64,000 nucleotides of DNA, from assembly GCF_040581485.1 (NCBI RefSeq), contig NC_090131.1:23758532-23822531 (forward strand). Reading direction: 5' to 3'. Within the stretch, counting starts at the first letter, position 1. The number at the start of each line of letters is the position of its first letter. This document shows, piece by piece, positions 1 to 13,328 of the stretch. Below the pieces are notes generated by a model. It did no database searches, had not been told where the DNA came from, and worked only from the letters and a program-made list of their open reading frames with translations. A program made the position numbers and the translations under genes. The DNA is from Linepithema humile (Eukaryota; Arthropoda; Insecta; Hymenoptera; Formicidae).

Positions 1-3000
1 AAAATAATTGCAATAAAAATAGAAATATATTCGATATAAATGTCAAGGAAAAAGATATGAATATTGAGGTTGTTAGCTCCACCATCACTTATCGTCATTA
101 ATTACCTTTCGTATGATTATTGTTAATTTATGACGCGCATTGAACAAAATTACGGGAATAGGGAATATCGCTGGTCGGGTAATAAAATAATGTCGACATA
201 AAACAGTTAAGAGATTTCCTCGGGATCTCATTAAATTAAACGTCAACTTACATCGATATATTACAGGTTTCACGATCTAAATATCATTTGAAGCGCTTGG
301 TATCAGATCGAAACGGACGGGCTCGAGCGAGCGGGCGGGACCTCTCGGGTGATCGTCCATAATTCGTAGAAATTAATTGATAAATATCCAGGCGACCGTG
401 AAATACGACCGTGCGCAATTAGGCGAGCGATAAGTCGCGCCGTGGGGGCACTGTCGCAACATCGCGTCTCTTAAAAGCTAAATTAATGGGACTTTAAATT
501 TCCCCATTTTAATTAGCCATTGTTCGCCTCAATAGGCCGGCGATGTAATGCGCATAAAAATGGGATAAGCACAATATTGTTGGCGTAATTTTATTCTCAT
601 GCCGGGGCGACGATAACGGGCGACGGGCGAATGGTCTGCTCTCCGCAATTCGATTTAAACGGCTGTCGATAGAATCGATTAAACGCGGCGCGCCGATTAC
701 GGCCGATAATGTTTGTTTGCGCTATCTCGACAGCACCGACGTGGGACCGTGCGCTTTGCGTGACAAGCTTCGCCGCGACAATGTCTCGCGCTTGAAATTA
801 TTGCCGCGTTCCGGCATACCGCGAATGCTGAGTTACCGAGCTACGCCTTGATCGATGACAATTTATTATGAGGCAACGCTCTCGTCGCGGCGGACGAACC
901 CAATTTCACTCGCGATTTTCACAGCGGCGAATTTGGACTTCTCAAATATAATACAAATACAATTTGCACGCGAAAGAGAAAAAATTTCATTTTAATTATA
1001 ATTTAATATCACTGTTTTAGAGAATACAAATACAATTTAATATCTCAATATAATTCAATTCGTGTACTCGAGGCCGGCACGGTAACGGTACCGGTATTCT
1101 AGTTCCATTTTCTTCGCTCTCCCGCTCTTAATATTGATAAATCGCTCGCGCGTCCCGTTACGCTCCACGAAATGCTCGCGACGATAACGAAAAAGGGAGG
1201 AGAGTAAAACGACATAACGTAATAACGCGGCTGTTATTCCCGGCCGATCGCGTACCTGCCGACCGGCGTATTACGCTCGCTCGCGGACGGTAATGGAAGA
1301 AGTTTTACATATTATGCAGGCCGCGTACGGATTCTCTATGCATAATGAGGCGTGTCGTCGTCGGACTAACAATAAAGCATGCGCTGTCATGCCGATATAT
1401 CTGGCATGATGCGTGCACGGCCCTTCTTCTTCCTGGCGTCATACCGCGAAAGAGCTCGCATACGCACAACACTTCAACATCAAATAACTTTGCAATTAGA
1501 TGCGAGTTTAAATTCTTTCTCATTTCAAATGGAACTTGGCTCCAAATTTTATATATATTATTTTTATACACTATAAATTATTTCGCGTATTTTAGAATAA
1601 TTAATATGCCATAAGAAATTTATGAAAAGCGTATTCTAAGAAAATTGATTTACTTCAACTTTCACCACCGCCTATTAAACTCCTTTTTTTTTCTTATTTT
1701 ACGGAAACAAGAGCTCTTAAGTGCGACTGCACTTCGCTTTTTCCATAATAAACCGTTTACGATTCCGTGCATACGCGCACGCGAACTTTACGGCGCGCCG
1801 CGACTTGGCGAGGACGCGTTTGCCAGGTAACGTAAGATTGATAATAACAATATATTCTTAGATCGCGTCAAGATAAGAACGACCGAACCATAAATTCGTT
1901 ATAAAGTTGTAACCGTGCGTCCACAATCACGCGTAATTTAAGGTATCATTGCGTTTGAGGTATCACGCGCGTTTAATGAGACGAAGAGGAGCAGAAAAAG
2001 AAATGATCAAACCTTCGCCGAGCATCAAATAATCGAACAGAACAATCAAATTGGAGCGAAAAAAAAAAAAACAGATGTCGAATCACGATGTTTCGCGATT
2101 TTTCGCGCATCCGCGTTATCACGCGTGGTTATATGGTTCACGCTGCAAAGGCTGTTAACGGGACACGCGGCAGTCGCCCACCAGCACGAACGCGGATGCA
2201 AATTGCCCCGGCAATATACAGTGCGGCATGCTAATAACGCCGCGGCGAGTATCACTGGGCATTTGCGTCGCGGAAATATACGACGCCGTTCATTCTCCTC
2301 GCCGGGTCGATTCGACAACTTAGGGATACTCGTCCTGCTCCACTTTGCCCATTTTAAGTTTTTATTCGAAGAAATTTGTGCAATGGTTTTCTTAAATTAA
2401 AGTCAATATTCAAACAATTGTTACGACGATGATTATAGAAATTCCATTTCAATGTTAACGATTATCGAAATCGTAAAACGTAACCTAACGTAGCTTAAAT
2501 CTTGATGTGTCAACATAATTAAGATTCAATCTCTATACATTCGTCGGGCAAACACTGTTGCAGAATTTATCGAAGAGCGTCACGTGCTTTCGCTCTTACG
2601 AGATAAATGTGTACAATTTCTTGGACCACCGCGTAGCGGAAAAAAAGACGCACCCGCGCCGACCGTATGCGGCAGTTAACCCGTTATTGGCTCGTTTGGG
2701 AGTCGCGAAACGATCTGTCAGGTCGTCTCGCAGTCGTACGGTCGACCATTGTCCGTCGATGGTTTTTCGACAAGGCGAGCGAAAGAGCGTTCGCCTGGCC
2801 GCGCTGATAAGGAGCAATTAAAAGCATGATTTACAGACTTGACTTGCCGGCCACAACGATTATTTTGTAAACGACGAATGACTGCGCCGCGACACAGTCT
2901 GATTTATCGTTGACCTTCTTTCCGCGCCACACGCGTCATTAATTATCGCCGTTAATAATCACCCTTCCTCGCCCCGCGCGAGCCAACGACGGTGTGTAAC

Positions 3001-4558
3001 AATCCTTTTTAGGAGGAGGACACTTACGCGCTCTCGCGGAAAAATTACGGCGCTGCGTGAGAACGTTAGCGACGTTTATTTATCGGCCACTCGACGTCCG
3101 TGGATTTTTCGGTCAAACAATGCCCGTCGGGGCTAATGAAGTGTACGCAATATTCGCGATGAATGTTGCTTGCGGACGAGGTAAACTTTCGTATAAATTA
3201 CTTAGGAAAATATCAAGACGTAACGCAACGCGCGCGGGTAATTTCGCTATTGATTTATATCTCGCCTATTGATTGTCGCGGATGAACTCCTCGATTTAGC
3301 ATCATTAATCATCGTGTGCCCCGTCGATCGTTCCCGAAGATAATTAATTTGGATTATAGATGTCGTGCAATTACGATTGACAATAAGGCGCCGTTGAATC
3401 GTGAATTTTCGGTTGGAGAGTATCGATGTAATTAATATAATACGCCAGTTAGCCGGTACGAGCGGATCGTTAGTCGGATCGACGGGAGGCCGATGAGTTG
3501 ATTGGCGTCAATTTTCCGCGATAGCGCAATCGTCCATGTAAGTATGGCTCTTATACACAACCGATACTCTAATGCAGCCGCTCGTTAAGCGCGGGAACAT
3601 GTGTGAAAGAAAATGAGTCGAGCATTCCTCGAGCGCAACAGAAGTTGCGTAAATAATAAAACGGTTATTTCTTTTATGAAATAAGCGTTTAAGAGATTTC
3701 CTCTGCGTATGAAAATGACTTGTAATCGAATAAAATAGCCGCAGCACTTCGGGTAAAAGGGCCGAGAAAGTCTGCTGAAAGATGAAAGTCACCGATGTGA
3801 TGGAAGAAAGCTGTCAAGTGTCGATGAACATTTCTATTCGCAAAAAAACACGCCTGGCGAAAACAATTGTCGAAAAAAATTATCGAGTTAATAGGGAGAT
3901 TGATGATCCGGATGAGTCTTAAATAGTGCCCGCGCTTCTTCTCGCCGTTCGCATACCGACGGGGCAATCGCGATAATTAATCACCGTTTCATCGAGGGAA
4001 ATGATAAATCCGCGGAGTCGATTCCGACGATAGGCCGCGCGCATGATTAACGCCAGCGTCGCCGTAATAACGGCGTCGGCGTAATCGACAATAAATTAAT
4101 AACGAGTCATCGGCGAATTCCCGCGAAATACGACGTGCTTTCTCTAATAAATTCTCGCAAACGGCAATTAACGTCACGCACGGACATTATTGCAAATACG
4201 GAGAAAGCCGGCGAAAATTGCGTGTATTATACGGCAATAATTGCGTTTGTTAATAAATGGAATCCTTGGTTCAATTTTTAAGAGTGCAGCAGCTTGTAGG
4301 AAGAACAATATATTGCTTTCTCGCGGATGTAAAGAGAGATAAAATAGGAATTAAAGGCTATGCTGTTGCGAGATGCAATTGCGAGGAAAATGTTGAAATA
4401 AAAATTGAAAAAAAAAAAGAAATAACTTTTATCAAATCAAAATAACAGACTGAATTTTAAGACCACCGCCAGGTATTCATGCAAATTTGCCTTTATTTCT
4501 ATGTATTAATAACAAATATTTCGGTCAACTGATGCCTATTCAGTATCAAAGTTATATA

Positions 4559-4602
4559 GAATATTGAAATTGTAGAAATAACTTCTATAATTTCAATATT
4601 TC
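4559..4602. repeat. Short near-perfect hairpin
   Basis: Two arms of about 19 nt (ATATTGAAATTGTAGAA and its near-exact complement) are separated by a loop of about 5 nt. It is AT-rich and could be a mini-MITE remnant. The loop is very short for a microRNA precursor. Confidence 0.6.
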
Positions 4603-5340
4603 AATGCCGTCTTTAATTTTATCGGTTGTGCAATTGTAAAATATTTATTTTTACCACATGACGTTATAAAATAAATAAAGATAGACTTACATGAACACCT
4701 AGCAGTCTTCTTAAAGCTCACTTATTTATTTTGATTTATAGAATCTGTGAGTGTTCTCAACTTTATCAATTCATACGATTCTTTCCTACGTTGCTAGCAA
4801 TGTGCTATATCCGCCATTGTTCACCGACTAAACCTGCCCGCATTCGAGTTATGTTATCTTCCAGTTTTCTTTCTTCGACTTGTTCCATGTTGTATTGCGT
4901 AACACTACTGCGCTCGTTGTTTAAGTGCAAATCGCGGCCTGTCTGGTCCAATTGTAAAAGCAGCGTCTTCGCGTCTTCATTTTGCACGTAAATCAACCCG
5001 ATTTACGTGTGATTTATCTCGCTTGAATAAAAGAAAAATGGTATTTGATTTAAACAAATATCTATACATGTCTTTATAATATTATGAATATTATAATTAA
5101 AATGGCACAATGCAGATAAAAGCATAGCATTAATATTAATATCAATTTTGCTTCGATAGCTAATTCGCTCTCGCACCGATCAACTCGTTCTCATTTCGAA
5201 TGGTCCCCTGAACGACCGCGGTTATGCAAATCAAGATGATACACCATTAGCTGTATCCCTCAGGTACGTCCTTCTCCGCGGAAGCCAATCAGCGTCGCGA
5301 GAGGCGCGTAATTAGCAGTTACATTATATCCTTCAGCTTT

Positions 5341-5387
5341 CGCGTGCACGCACACAAGCGCGCGAGCGCGCGCGCACGCACACACCG
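5341..5387. repeat. Alternating CG/CA low-complexity tract
   Basis: The run consists largely of alternating purine and pyrimidine built from CG, CA and GC dinucleotides, a sequence type that favours left-handed Z-DNA. No gene is associated. Confidence 0.6.
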
Positions 5388-8300
5388 GTTGTTCTCGCGC
5401 TTGTTAAGATTCATAAGGCGAACGCGCGTTACACGCGACCCGGTGGCCCTCATTAGAGCCTCTAATTGCATGCGATTATCCCGGCAATTACCCGGAATAC
5501 ATTACGAGTCGCCAAATCGCGATTGCGCGAACTTCGCGTCGCATCGCGGTTTCGCTCTCCGAAGCATCTCAGCCGAGAATAGCTAAAAAAGTGACGCCTA
5601 ATACTCGGCACGCATCACGTCGGATGCTATGTCGCAATAATTGTCTTGAGGCTTCAATTTGACTAATTAAAAATTATCGAGGTTTAATTAACCTCGTAAA
5701 TCATTCGTTCGTTTACGCGTATTGTTGAACATAATCGTCTAATCAATCAATCGGCTTTCGAAATGTCTTGACTTTTCAATTTTAACAGTATTTTGTTCCA
5801 AGTTTTATAAACACCTTAATCTGCGACTGTTGCTATTTGTACGTAATGTGAAGGCAGCTTAGCACCGCCGACAGCGTGTACGTGCCGCGTGCGAAAACTC
5901 CGCCGACCGATAATCCGCGGAGGCGCGAGTCACGCGAAGAGGAGGCTTCGTCGGACCGATCATCGGAATTCCACGTGTATATATTCGCGCCTTATTAACA
6001 ACGTATGTACGTCGTCGCGCGGGACGACGCGGTCCATGAAGACAGCACGTAATAAAGTACAGTTAATAGTCCCCGGGCCGCGTAGCGTGCTTCCCGATGT
6101 ATTCAAGCGAATCTCGCGCCGGTGTGACGTGGGAGAGATATGTGTAGCGGCGGTGAGAGAGATTGTCGAACTGGAGGCGTGCATTTGCCTGGAAGCGTGG
6201 AATTCCGTCGACAGACCGACGCTCGCGCCTTGTTAACGCGACGCCCACGGTGGAGTAAACGGTCCGCCGGGAGAGGAAAAAAAAGCACCAACCGCTTATT
6301 CTCAGGCCTCCTCATGCGAAACGATATTTAACGACAACGTTGACGAGATTGCGCATTATCGCCGTATTCGTAATCACACTTCTTCTCGCGCGCTGTTTAA
6401 TAACAAAGTTGGAAAATTACGTAATTGCTTGTTTGCCATCCTGTTCTCATTATAAATATACGCGTATAATGGATATAAAAATTAATGAATTGGCGGGTAG
6501 ATCGCGAGCTGACCTCATTTCTGATGAAAAGACAACGTAAAACGTCAGTTAAATGAATTTTCTGCGCAGTTCGGCGTGTTATTCGCGATGCGCGAACTTT
6601 AACGAAAAGCGATTTGCATTACCAAGTGGCCACGAGCTTTTTTTACGGCAGTGTATGTGTCACGTCATTTGTCTATACCTCCTCTAAATTATAAGTACTT
6701 TCTTTTCTTCAACTTTTCTTTTCAATCCATATTGATTCTAACTGTGGAAAAGGATAATGAATATTTTACTCGCATTTAGCACCTGTGAAAGGGTAACTTC
6801 TACATCCTTGACATCAGTCTAAAGAACAAGGAAGTAAATATTTTCAATTATATGTTCAAGTTTAATTATCCGAGAAAAATCTGACGTTATAATTTTGTGC
6901 AGATCAAAATTTTATCCAATTAAGATTGAAATGAAAATTTTATGCGAATTCTTAATTCATAAAGTAAAGGGGGGGATATGAGTTTTACAAAATTTCACCG
7001 CCGCGCGTCTGTCTGCGCGTGATCGAATTTCGCTGCGCCAACAAAGCGCACGGGAACACAAGTGAAACGAAAGAAATTGTCGTCCGGCTGGTATTTTCTG
7101 CGTGAGATAATCGCGACGCGCGACGAACAAGGAAGAGTGCGGACGCGCAGGAGAGGACGAAGAGGAGAAGCCTGTTTGGAGCATCCCGGCGGCCCAAGAT
7201 GGCGTCTACTCTCAATGTTTCCCCGTTTTCTCTTTCTCTCTCTTTCTCGACTTAATTCCCAATATATACTATCAACCGCCCCTCGCTGTCTCGCCCTTTT
7301 TTGGCGCGCGTTACGCCCATGGAATACGTAACGTAGCGCGCGATACAGCGCATCTGGAGCGCGCCATGTATGATTCTACGTTTGTCTTCGTTGCTGTGCG
7401 TGTATGTGCGTCGAGCACCACCGAAGGACACACGGCCACCCCTCGGTCACGGATTAGCATATCAATTCCCTCGTTATACAACCCCGACGCGATCTCTTTC
7501 TCTCTCTCGCTCGCTCGCGCTCTCTTTCGCGCTCTTGATTTGCGCCATTAAAGTTCGCGCGAGCACATAGCCATTGTTACCTTCGATCGCGAGCCTCGTT
7601 TTGAGCCTTGGTATCCTAGCTGCAGATAGCCGCGGGCTTTAAAGCAGCCCTATTTGACACGCGAATTCCAACTAATTGGATTGGAAATTTTAACGAGACT
7701 CCATTTGTCATACGAGCTCCGAAGCGGGTCTTTCAGACTCCAGTTGCGGATCGCAGAGTACTGTTTAATGCGCAGAGAAAGAATCTGTAGAGCGAATCTT
7801 CACAGCGGCGTTAACGTGAGATTAATGTAATCCTTAATGCAATGATAATAAATATCAATGATACCGTCGATAAATATTGCCGACGGTTTGCATTAATCCG
7901 TTGCGTCCGGCATTTGTACATCTGCCATATTAGAATATATTCTAATGCTGCGTTAATACCGTTGACACACGATAGAGCCAGGTCTTTGTAAGCAAATCTT
8001 GTGGATGAAGTCATCAATGTAATTGTCAATCCCTCCGCTTCTTCCGCATGCATAATCCGATGTAGAATCGATTCTTCCAAAGTCAGGCAGCACTAATCGC
8101 TGTATTGCCGGTGTCTACACTGGTCTTGTGCTCTAGAGAGATCCATTAAACTACAATTAATCAACTTCGGTGTAAAATCAATTCACACTCTCATGGCTCG
8201 TAATTTATACGCCGAGTATACAAAGCAATTTTTTACCAGTTTTGCATGTCTTGCCGGCGGTGTTGCATCGGCCGCGATATGGTAATTGCTTTTTTATTTA

Positions 8301-8870
8301 TGAATCGAGAGTGCAGCGGCGTAGCGAGTGAAGGTGACGATTATCGCTGCGAAACGAACAGAGAAAACAATGAGGTTCGGCCGCGAACGTCACGCGAACG
8401 CACGACCGAGCAATGCGCGATCTCGCTTCTCACGCGTGATCCTTGTAAGAAGTATCAATCCTGCTTAACGCGGCGCGAGAATGTTAATGTCAACTCGCCG
8501 CTGACACATCACTTTATTAATTCAGTGTGGCGTTTGCACCGCGTACCACTTTCGTTAATAGAAAACATGTATGCGTCAGATAAGAATCTTAATCTAATTA
8601 TCAATCTTAATCAATTATTGATTAATTTTCAATCTTATTGAATATATAATGATATTAATAAGATAGCCGATGTTACTTGAAGATCTTCACGTTGCGCGGA
8701 ATAGTAATTATTATTGGGCTTATCAAGATATTGCAGTGTCGAAGCAGTTCCAACTGCGTTCAGAATTATCGTGTTTGATTAAAAATTATATTTAATTGTT
8801 GGAATTAATTTGTCTTTAGACGAAAAAGATTAAGATTGTTTTAAAACATTAATACCTTTTCGGTGCTCAC

Positions 8871-9043
8871 CTGTGTTTCCGTCAACGACAACGCTTGAGC
8901 CAATTGCTTCCTTTCCGCGCCGACGACATAATGATTTTTCTCGAAAGCGTGTTCTAGCTTCAATAGTTGACTCGGGCTGAAGGCAGTCCTTATTCTCTTC
9001 GGTTTTCTGAAGGGTTGAAGTAGAAAACCAGGTATATCAGGAC
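8871..9043 (-). CDS. ems/E5: EMX/empty spiracles-family homeobox protein, coding exon 2 (first 44 homeodomain residues)
   Basis: On the minus strand a TTTCAG acceptor precedes 9,043 and a CAG|GTGAGC donor follows 8,871. The 173-nt exon continues the split glycine codon of exon 1. It reads PDIPGFLLQPFRKPKRIR, then homeodomain helices 1 and 2 with LEHAFEKNHYVVGAERKQLA, and ends at ETQ. The homeodomain begins at about residue 327 of the joined protein. The exon stops exactly after position 44, the classic intron site before recognition helix 3 (VKVWFQNRR). The FRKPKRIRTAFSPSQLL stretch and the NHYVVGAERKQLA helix-2 region are diagnostic of the EMX class. The NHY/KQLAQ/TET residues look closer to fly E5 and vertebrate EMX than to fly ems, but that rests on memory. 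The DNA-contacting helix is absent from this window. EMX proteins are nuclear transcription factors patterning head, brain and appendage-associated structures. Confidence 0.93.
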
Positions 9044-9651
9044 CTGAAACGAACAGGTTTGAAACAAAACTTCAAATTTTTCAGTGTGTTAGATTTTGTT
9101 ACAAAAATTTCTTCATTTAATTTAATTTCATAAATATTACAAAACTCAACGTGAATATAACAAATGATGTAAGTCATCAAGGAATAATTTTCAATTAAAA
9201 AAATGAAATAAACATATAGAAGGAAAAACAGGAGATAAAATTACCACGAAGTTGATGAGATATCATTAAGAGGGAAAGAAAATGAATCTAAATAATGAAT
9301 CAGCGATATGAATCGGCGACGGTAAAAACGCGTAACTCACCGCCGACAAATTAAAGCCGTAATTAAATTACACGAGGAGCATAAAGTTTTCTCGTAATCA
9401 GACAGTCGGTTGGCACAAGCAATATATTATTTATATATATGCGAGACATAAGATGGGGGAGCGGAGGCCGCGCGATTTATTAACTATTAATTAATTGCTA
9501 AACGCTACAGCGTCATCCGATTGGTGTCCGTAGCGTAGTCCTCGGCTTGGAAATAAATAATCGGCACGCAAACTCGCGCGAGCCACAAATTCGTTCGAAA
9601 ACTGCGGGATCTGTGCGTGCCCGGGGAAGAAAAAAAACAGAACACCTATTC

Positions 9652-9682
9652 GAGAGAGAGAGAGGCGCAGAGAGAGAGAAGG
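9652..9682. repeat. GA-rich microsatellite
   Basis: Two GA runs are separated by a short GGCGC interruption. GA tracts of this kind are GAGA-factor-type targets in insects, but this may be simple-repeat noise. Confidence 0.7.
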
Positions 9683-12432
9683 TGTACAGAGTCAGGAACT
9701 CGGGGCCAGGTAATTGAGTATTCTACCACGAAAGAGCCATGTCGATCGACCGATAGCCACGTCTGCCGGAAGTCACCCGAGATGCTTTAGCGGAAAGCTC
9801 GGGACGATAAATCGCCACGTCGCCCGCACGGTTTCCCTTCGACGCGTGACTATACCTCTCGCACTGTGTGTTATACAGTGTGTTAATCCGATTTCTAGCA
9901 ATGGAATTGTCGAGGAGAAATTGCGGGGATGGAATCGGAACGTTAGGGAGTCGGAAAATGGATAGAGCATTCGTGTGGATTCAAAGAATTTAATATACAT
10001 ATATATATATGTATATTGACTCCAAATTAATCGGAAAATCTGTCAGTTTTCAGACAATGTTACATGGAAATTAATATGAATATTTATAGTTTAAAAATTT
10101 CACAATTCAAAGTAAACGCAACAAATGTAGACCTTTCCGTTCTTTTTTTTCACGCAACGATCTCCACGAACGACATCAATTAGCATCCGCGTGTATTTAT
10201 TCGTGTTATTATTCATTGCGGTTTCTAAATTACAGCGTCAGCGCGCAAAGTGATCTAAATAAGTCACGCTCAGTAGGTTACAGCTAGTAACCGGTATAAC
10301 GTACACGCGACCAGTTGCAACGATGAATCGTATCATTTGCATTGCGAAAAATTCATCCGCTAGGATCCTCTAGTTGGCTGACAACTTAATAGCTGAACAG
10401 TCTAGCGACTGCTATATCCTCCGGCCATCTGTACGTTTCCCATATTTTTGCCGGCCGTGGAATTCACGACTGCAGCGTTAGAGCTGACAAAGTGATCCAG
10501 AAGTAGGTCAAACGCATCGATCGGTAGTCGATCGCGATCGTGCGATAAATCATCTCGTTTAATGCTCGACACCCATGTCGATACCCCCGTGACTTTGGGT
10601 AATGGGCGGGTATGCCGATATACTCGAGTGGAGACCACTCGTTCGATACTGACAGCACTAATCTTATTCACATCGCGAAAGTATCCGCCATATAATCTTC
10701 ATGGCTGACTTTATAGGCGTATCATTAGACGACCTTCCGTCGCGGTGTAAACATCGCACAAATTGCATCTTCTGTATTTCCAGAAATAAAGGAAGTTGCG
10801 AAAACGCAATAAATTTATTCTATTTTTCCTTTCGTTTTTTCTTGGAGAAAAAATATTTTTCAACAAAATTAATTAAGCAGTACGTCTCTGGAAGTGCACG
10901 ATTTTTGTTGCCGCTGATTTATGTCATTGGCAATTTGTTCGACAGCTCATTTGCCATTGTCATTCTTTAGAATTGCGTTTTCACAGAAGAATCGCGAAAC
11001 GAACGCCTTAATGAGCACGTCGCGTACGTGCGCGCAGGCGTGTGCTGCTTAAGTAGGATACACATCCACGTGCGAGCGCATTCTTGTGGAATCGCGCGAC
11101 GAAGGTTGAATCCTTGACGGGATCAAAGCGCCTCGCGTGCGAATAGACGCATTAATCAGCGCCGCGCCGAGGTGGCGAAAACGTGACCGCTTCCGTGGTC
11201 TACGTAATCCGGCATAATTTGCATGATCCACGTTAATCCCTAGTTCTTAGGGAATTTAAACGAATGCACGATTTGATGATAATTGCATAATTTTTATAAT
11301 TATTTACATAATACTACTGTATTAACTATTTAAAAATAATGATTTTATTAGCAAAGTACCAATTTATAATAATTTGTTTTTCTGTTTTTTTTTTTTTTTC
11401 CGTAACAAAGAATCTGAAGTAAATTACATCGAAATAAATTACATCGAATTACACTAGCAGATGATTCTCTGCAGGTACACGATCGGCACTAATTACAGCG
11501 ACGGAATAAAGGATCATTAGCAACGCACTCGTGCGTGAAGCAATCGCTATTTATGCGGGTAATGAATAGTAATGCGGTGACTCTTATTGCGACTGTGCTC
11601 TTATTGCGACGACTGGGCTCGCGAATTTGAATGCGCGACATATGTCGCGCACCACTACTGTGTTCCGCAGCCATGAAGTAACAATCGCGTTTCACCAATA
11701 ATTAATCAGTTAGCTGGACGGCTAGCATTATATGTACATACGCTTAACGATGCGAGAAAAGTGCGAGATAATGCGCGCGCGTGATAAATAGTTACCTGCG
11801 CTTTTATAATCTCGCAGTCAATGGCGAACGGAAATTACCGAAATGTACCGCTTATTATCGCAGTATTTGAAGTACAGCTATTGCCATATCTCGATTATGA
11901 TATTTAAATTATACACATATATTTTTATTTTTAACAAAATTTGCAATTTTTTACATTCTTGAGCGAGCAAAGAGTAGAAAATTACGATCGCGGGATCTTA
12001 TATGCAGCGATAATCTGTGAAAACACGGATGAGAGAGATCGATTCGCGATTCTATCGATCCTCTTGCAAGATCACAGGATGGATACTTTGTCGTGGATCG
12101 CTCTCGCGTGGTTCCGTCGTTAGCGGTTCCTCAGGAGCTTCCTAGACATCGCCTAGAGCGGCACGTTTAATTCATCCTTAACCGAGCAGAGAAGAAACGA
12201 GAAAGGAAGAAGAAGAAGAAGAAACCACGACGACGACGACGAGGACGACATAGCGCAGAGGACGAAGAAGCGAGTCGAATGGCCTGTAATTACGGGAAGC
12301 TTGTGCTGCGGCTTTCGCAGCTGAGACGCCCAGAGCGACTCGAAATTACTCAAAAATAAGACCAAATGGTAAACGTATCAAATTATATCCCCCCCGTTCC
12401 TCTGCGCGACCAGCCGAGCTTCACCCGGGCCG

Positions 12433-12470
12433 TCTCTCTCTCTCTCTCTCTCTCTTCCTCTCTCTTTCTC
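12433..12470. repeat. TC/CT microsatellite
   Basis: A nearly pure CT run, interrupted once by TTCC, lies within EMX intron 1. Confidence 0.8.
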
Positions 12471-12895
12471 GCCTTTACTCTGTCTCCGTGTACTCCTTCA
12501 TTCGCTCTATCTCTATCTCTGATATCGCGAAAGCCGCTCCCGCGCGCTCGTCAGATCGTACTAATGCATTTTTAATTGTCGCTAAGCGTGCGACGAGACG
12601 TCGACGATCGCATGCGAAACCAACGACGCGATCGCACGACGAAACAGGTGAAAATGCAAATAAGGGGACGCGGATGCGCCAGCGTGTCTTCGATAATTTG
12701 TGTTATTACATCTGTCGTAAAAGAAGAGCTTGAATTTCCAAAAGAGGGAAATGTGCTTCTTAAAAGAGTTCTAGCGTATACTTTATTTTTTTACAAAATT
12801 GTTGAAATTTAGAGTACTTGTTATTTAAGATTAAACTGAACTATTTATAAATTTTTCATTTATATTGACTTGTTAGAATTTGAGATAATTGAGTC

Positions 12896-12947
12896 AAAGT
12901 TAGATAATTTAGCACAGTGATAACACTGCCTTAAATTATCTAACTTT
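12896..12947. repeat. Small hairpin, 52 bp
   Basis: The arms AAAGTTAGATAATTTA and their complement are extended by CAGTG/CACTG, giving a stem of about 22-24 bp around an ATAA loop. Its design resembles the hairpin at 4,559-4,602. It is most simply a tiny MITE or a recombination-derived palindrome. Confidence 0.65.
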
Positions 12948-13189
12948 TATGTAACATAACATGTGCGTCGGAGATATTGTCTTATATAATTAAAGATTGG
13001 CTCTTAAGATTTTTGTCAAAAAAAACTAATACATAATGGAAAAATACCTAATTAAGATAAAAAAAAAAAGTATAAAATTATTTACTTTATCTATTTATCG
13101 AGATATAAGCCTCGAAAGTTGATAAACTTTGTCAGCGTTGTCATGTTTACAAAAATGATGCGTAGTATAGTTTTATTCAATAATGCTGA

Positions 13190-13328
13190 GAAATGAGACG
13201 CGAGCCACATGAAACTAGTGAGGGAACGACGCACACAACGAGAACCTCGTACATGTGCTTCGCGGAGCACACGTACGCTGTATACATCATCTCCTTACTA
13301 CAGTTTCGTGTGACTCGCGTCTCATTTC
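13190..13328. repeat. Long imperfect hairpin (139 bp) in EMX intron 1
   Basis: The outer arms begin GAAATGAGACGCGAG and pair over about 36 nt with few mismatches. A second inner stem (CGTACATGTGC with GCACACGTACG) sits around the centre at about 13,258. The element is CpG-rich, unlike the AT-rich MITEs nearby. It could be a MITE with imperfect terminal inverted repeats or a structured intronic RNA hairpin. The sequence alone does not decide. Confidence 0.6.

Larger units (their letters stand above)
1..8870 (-). other. Partial intron 2 of the EMX-family gene; no coding sequence recognised
   Basis: This is the stretch 3' (on the minus strand) of the homeobox exon at 8,871-9,043. I searched it by eye on the minus strand for the missing end of the homeodomain (VKVWFQNRR) and found nothing, so the last exon should lie left of the window. 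The DNA alternates between CpG-dense and AT-rich blocks. It contains a short perfect hairpin (4,559-4,602), an alternating purine-pyrimidine tract (5,341-5,387) and pyrimidine-rich low-complexity runs near 7,230-7,530. The open frames here are short and have no family resemblance. An independent non-coding transcript cannot be excluded. Confidence 0.6.
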
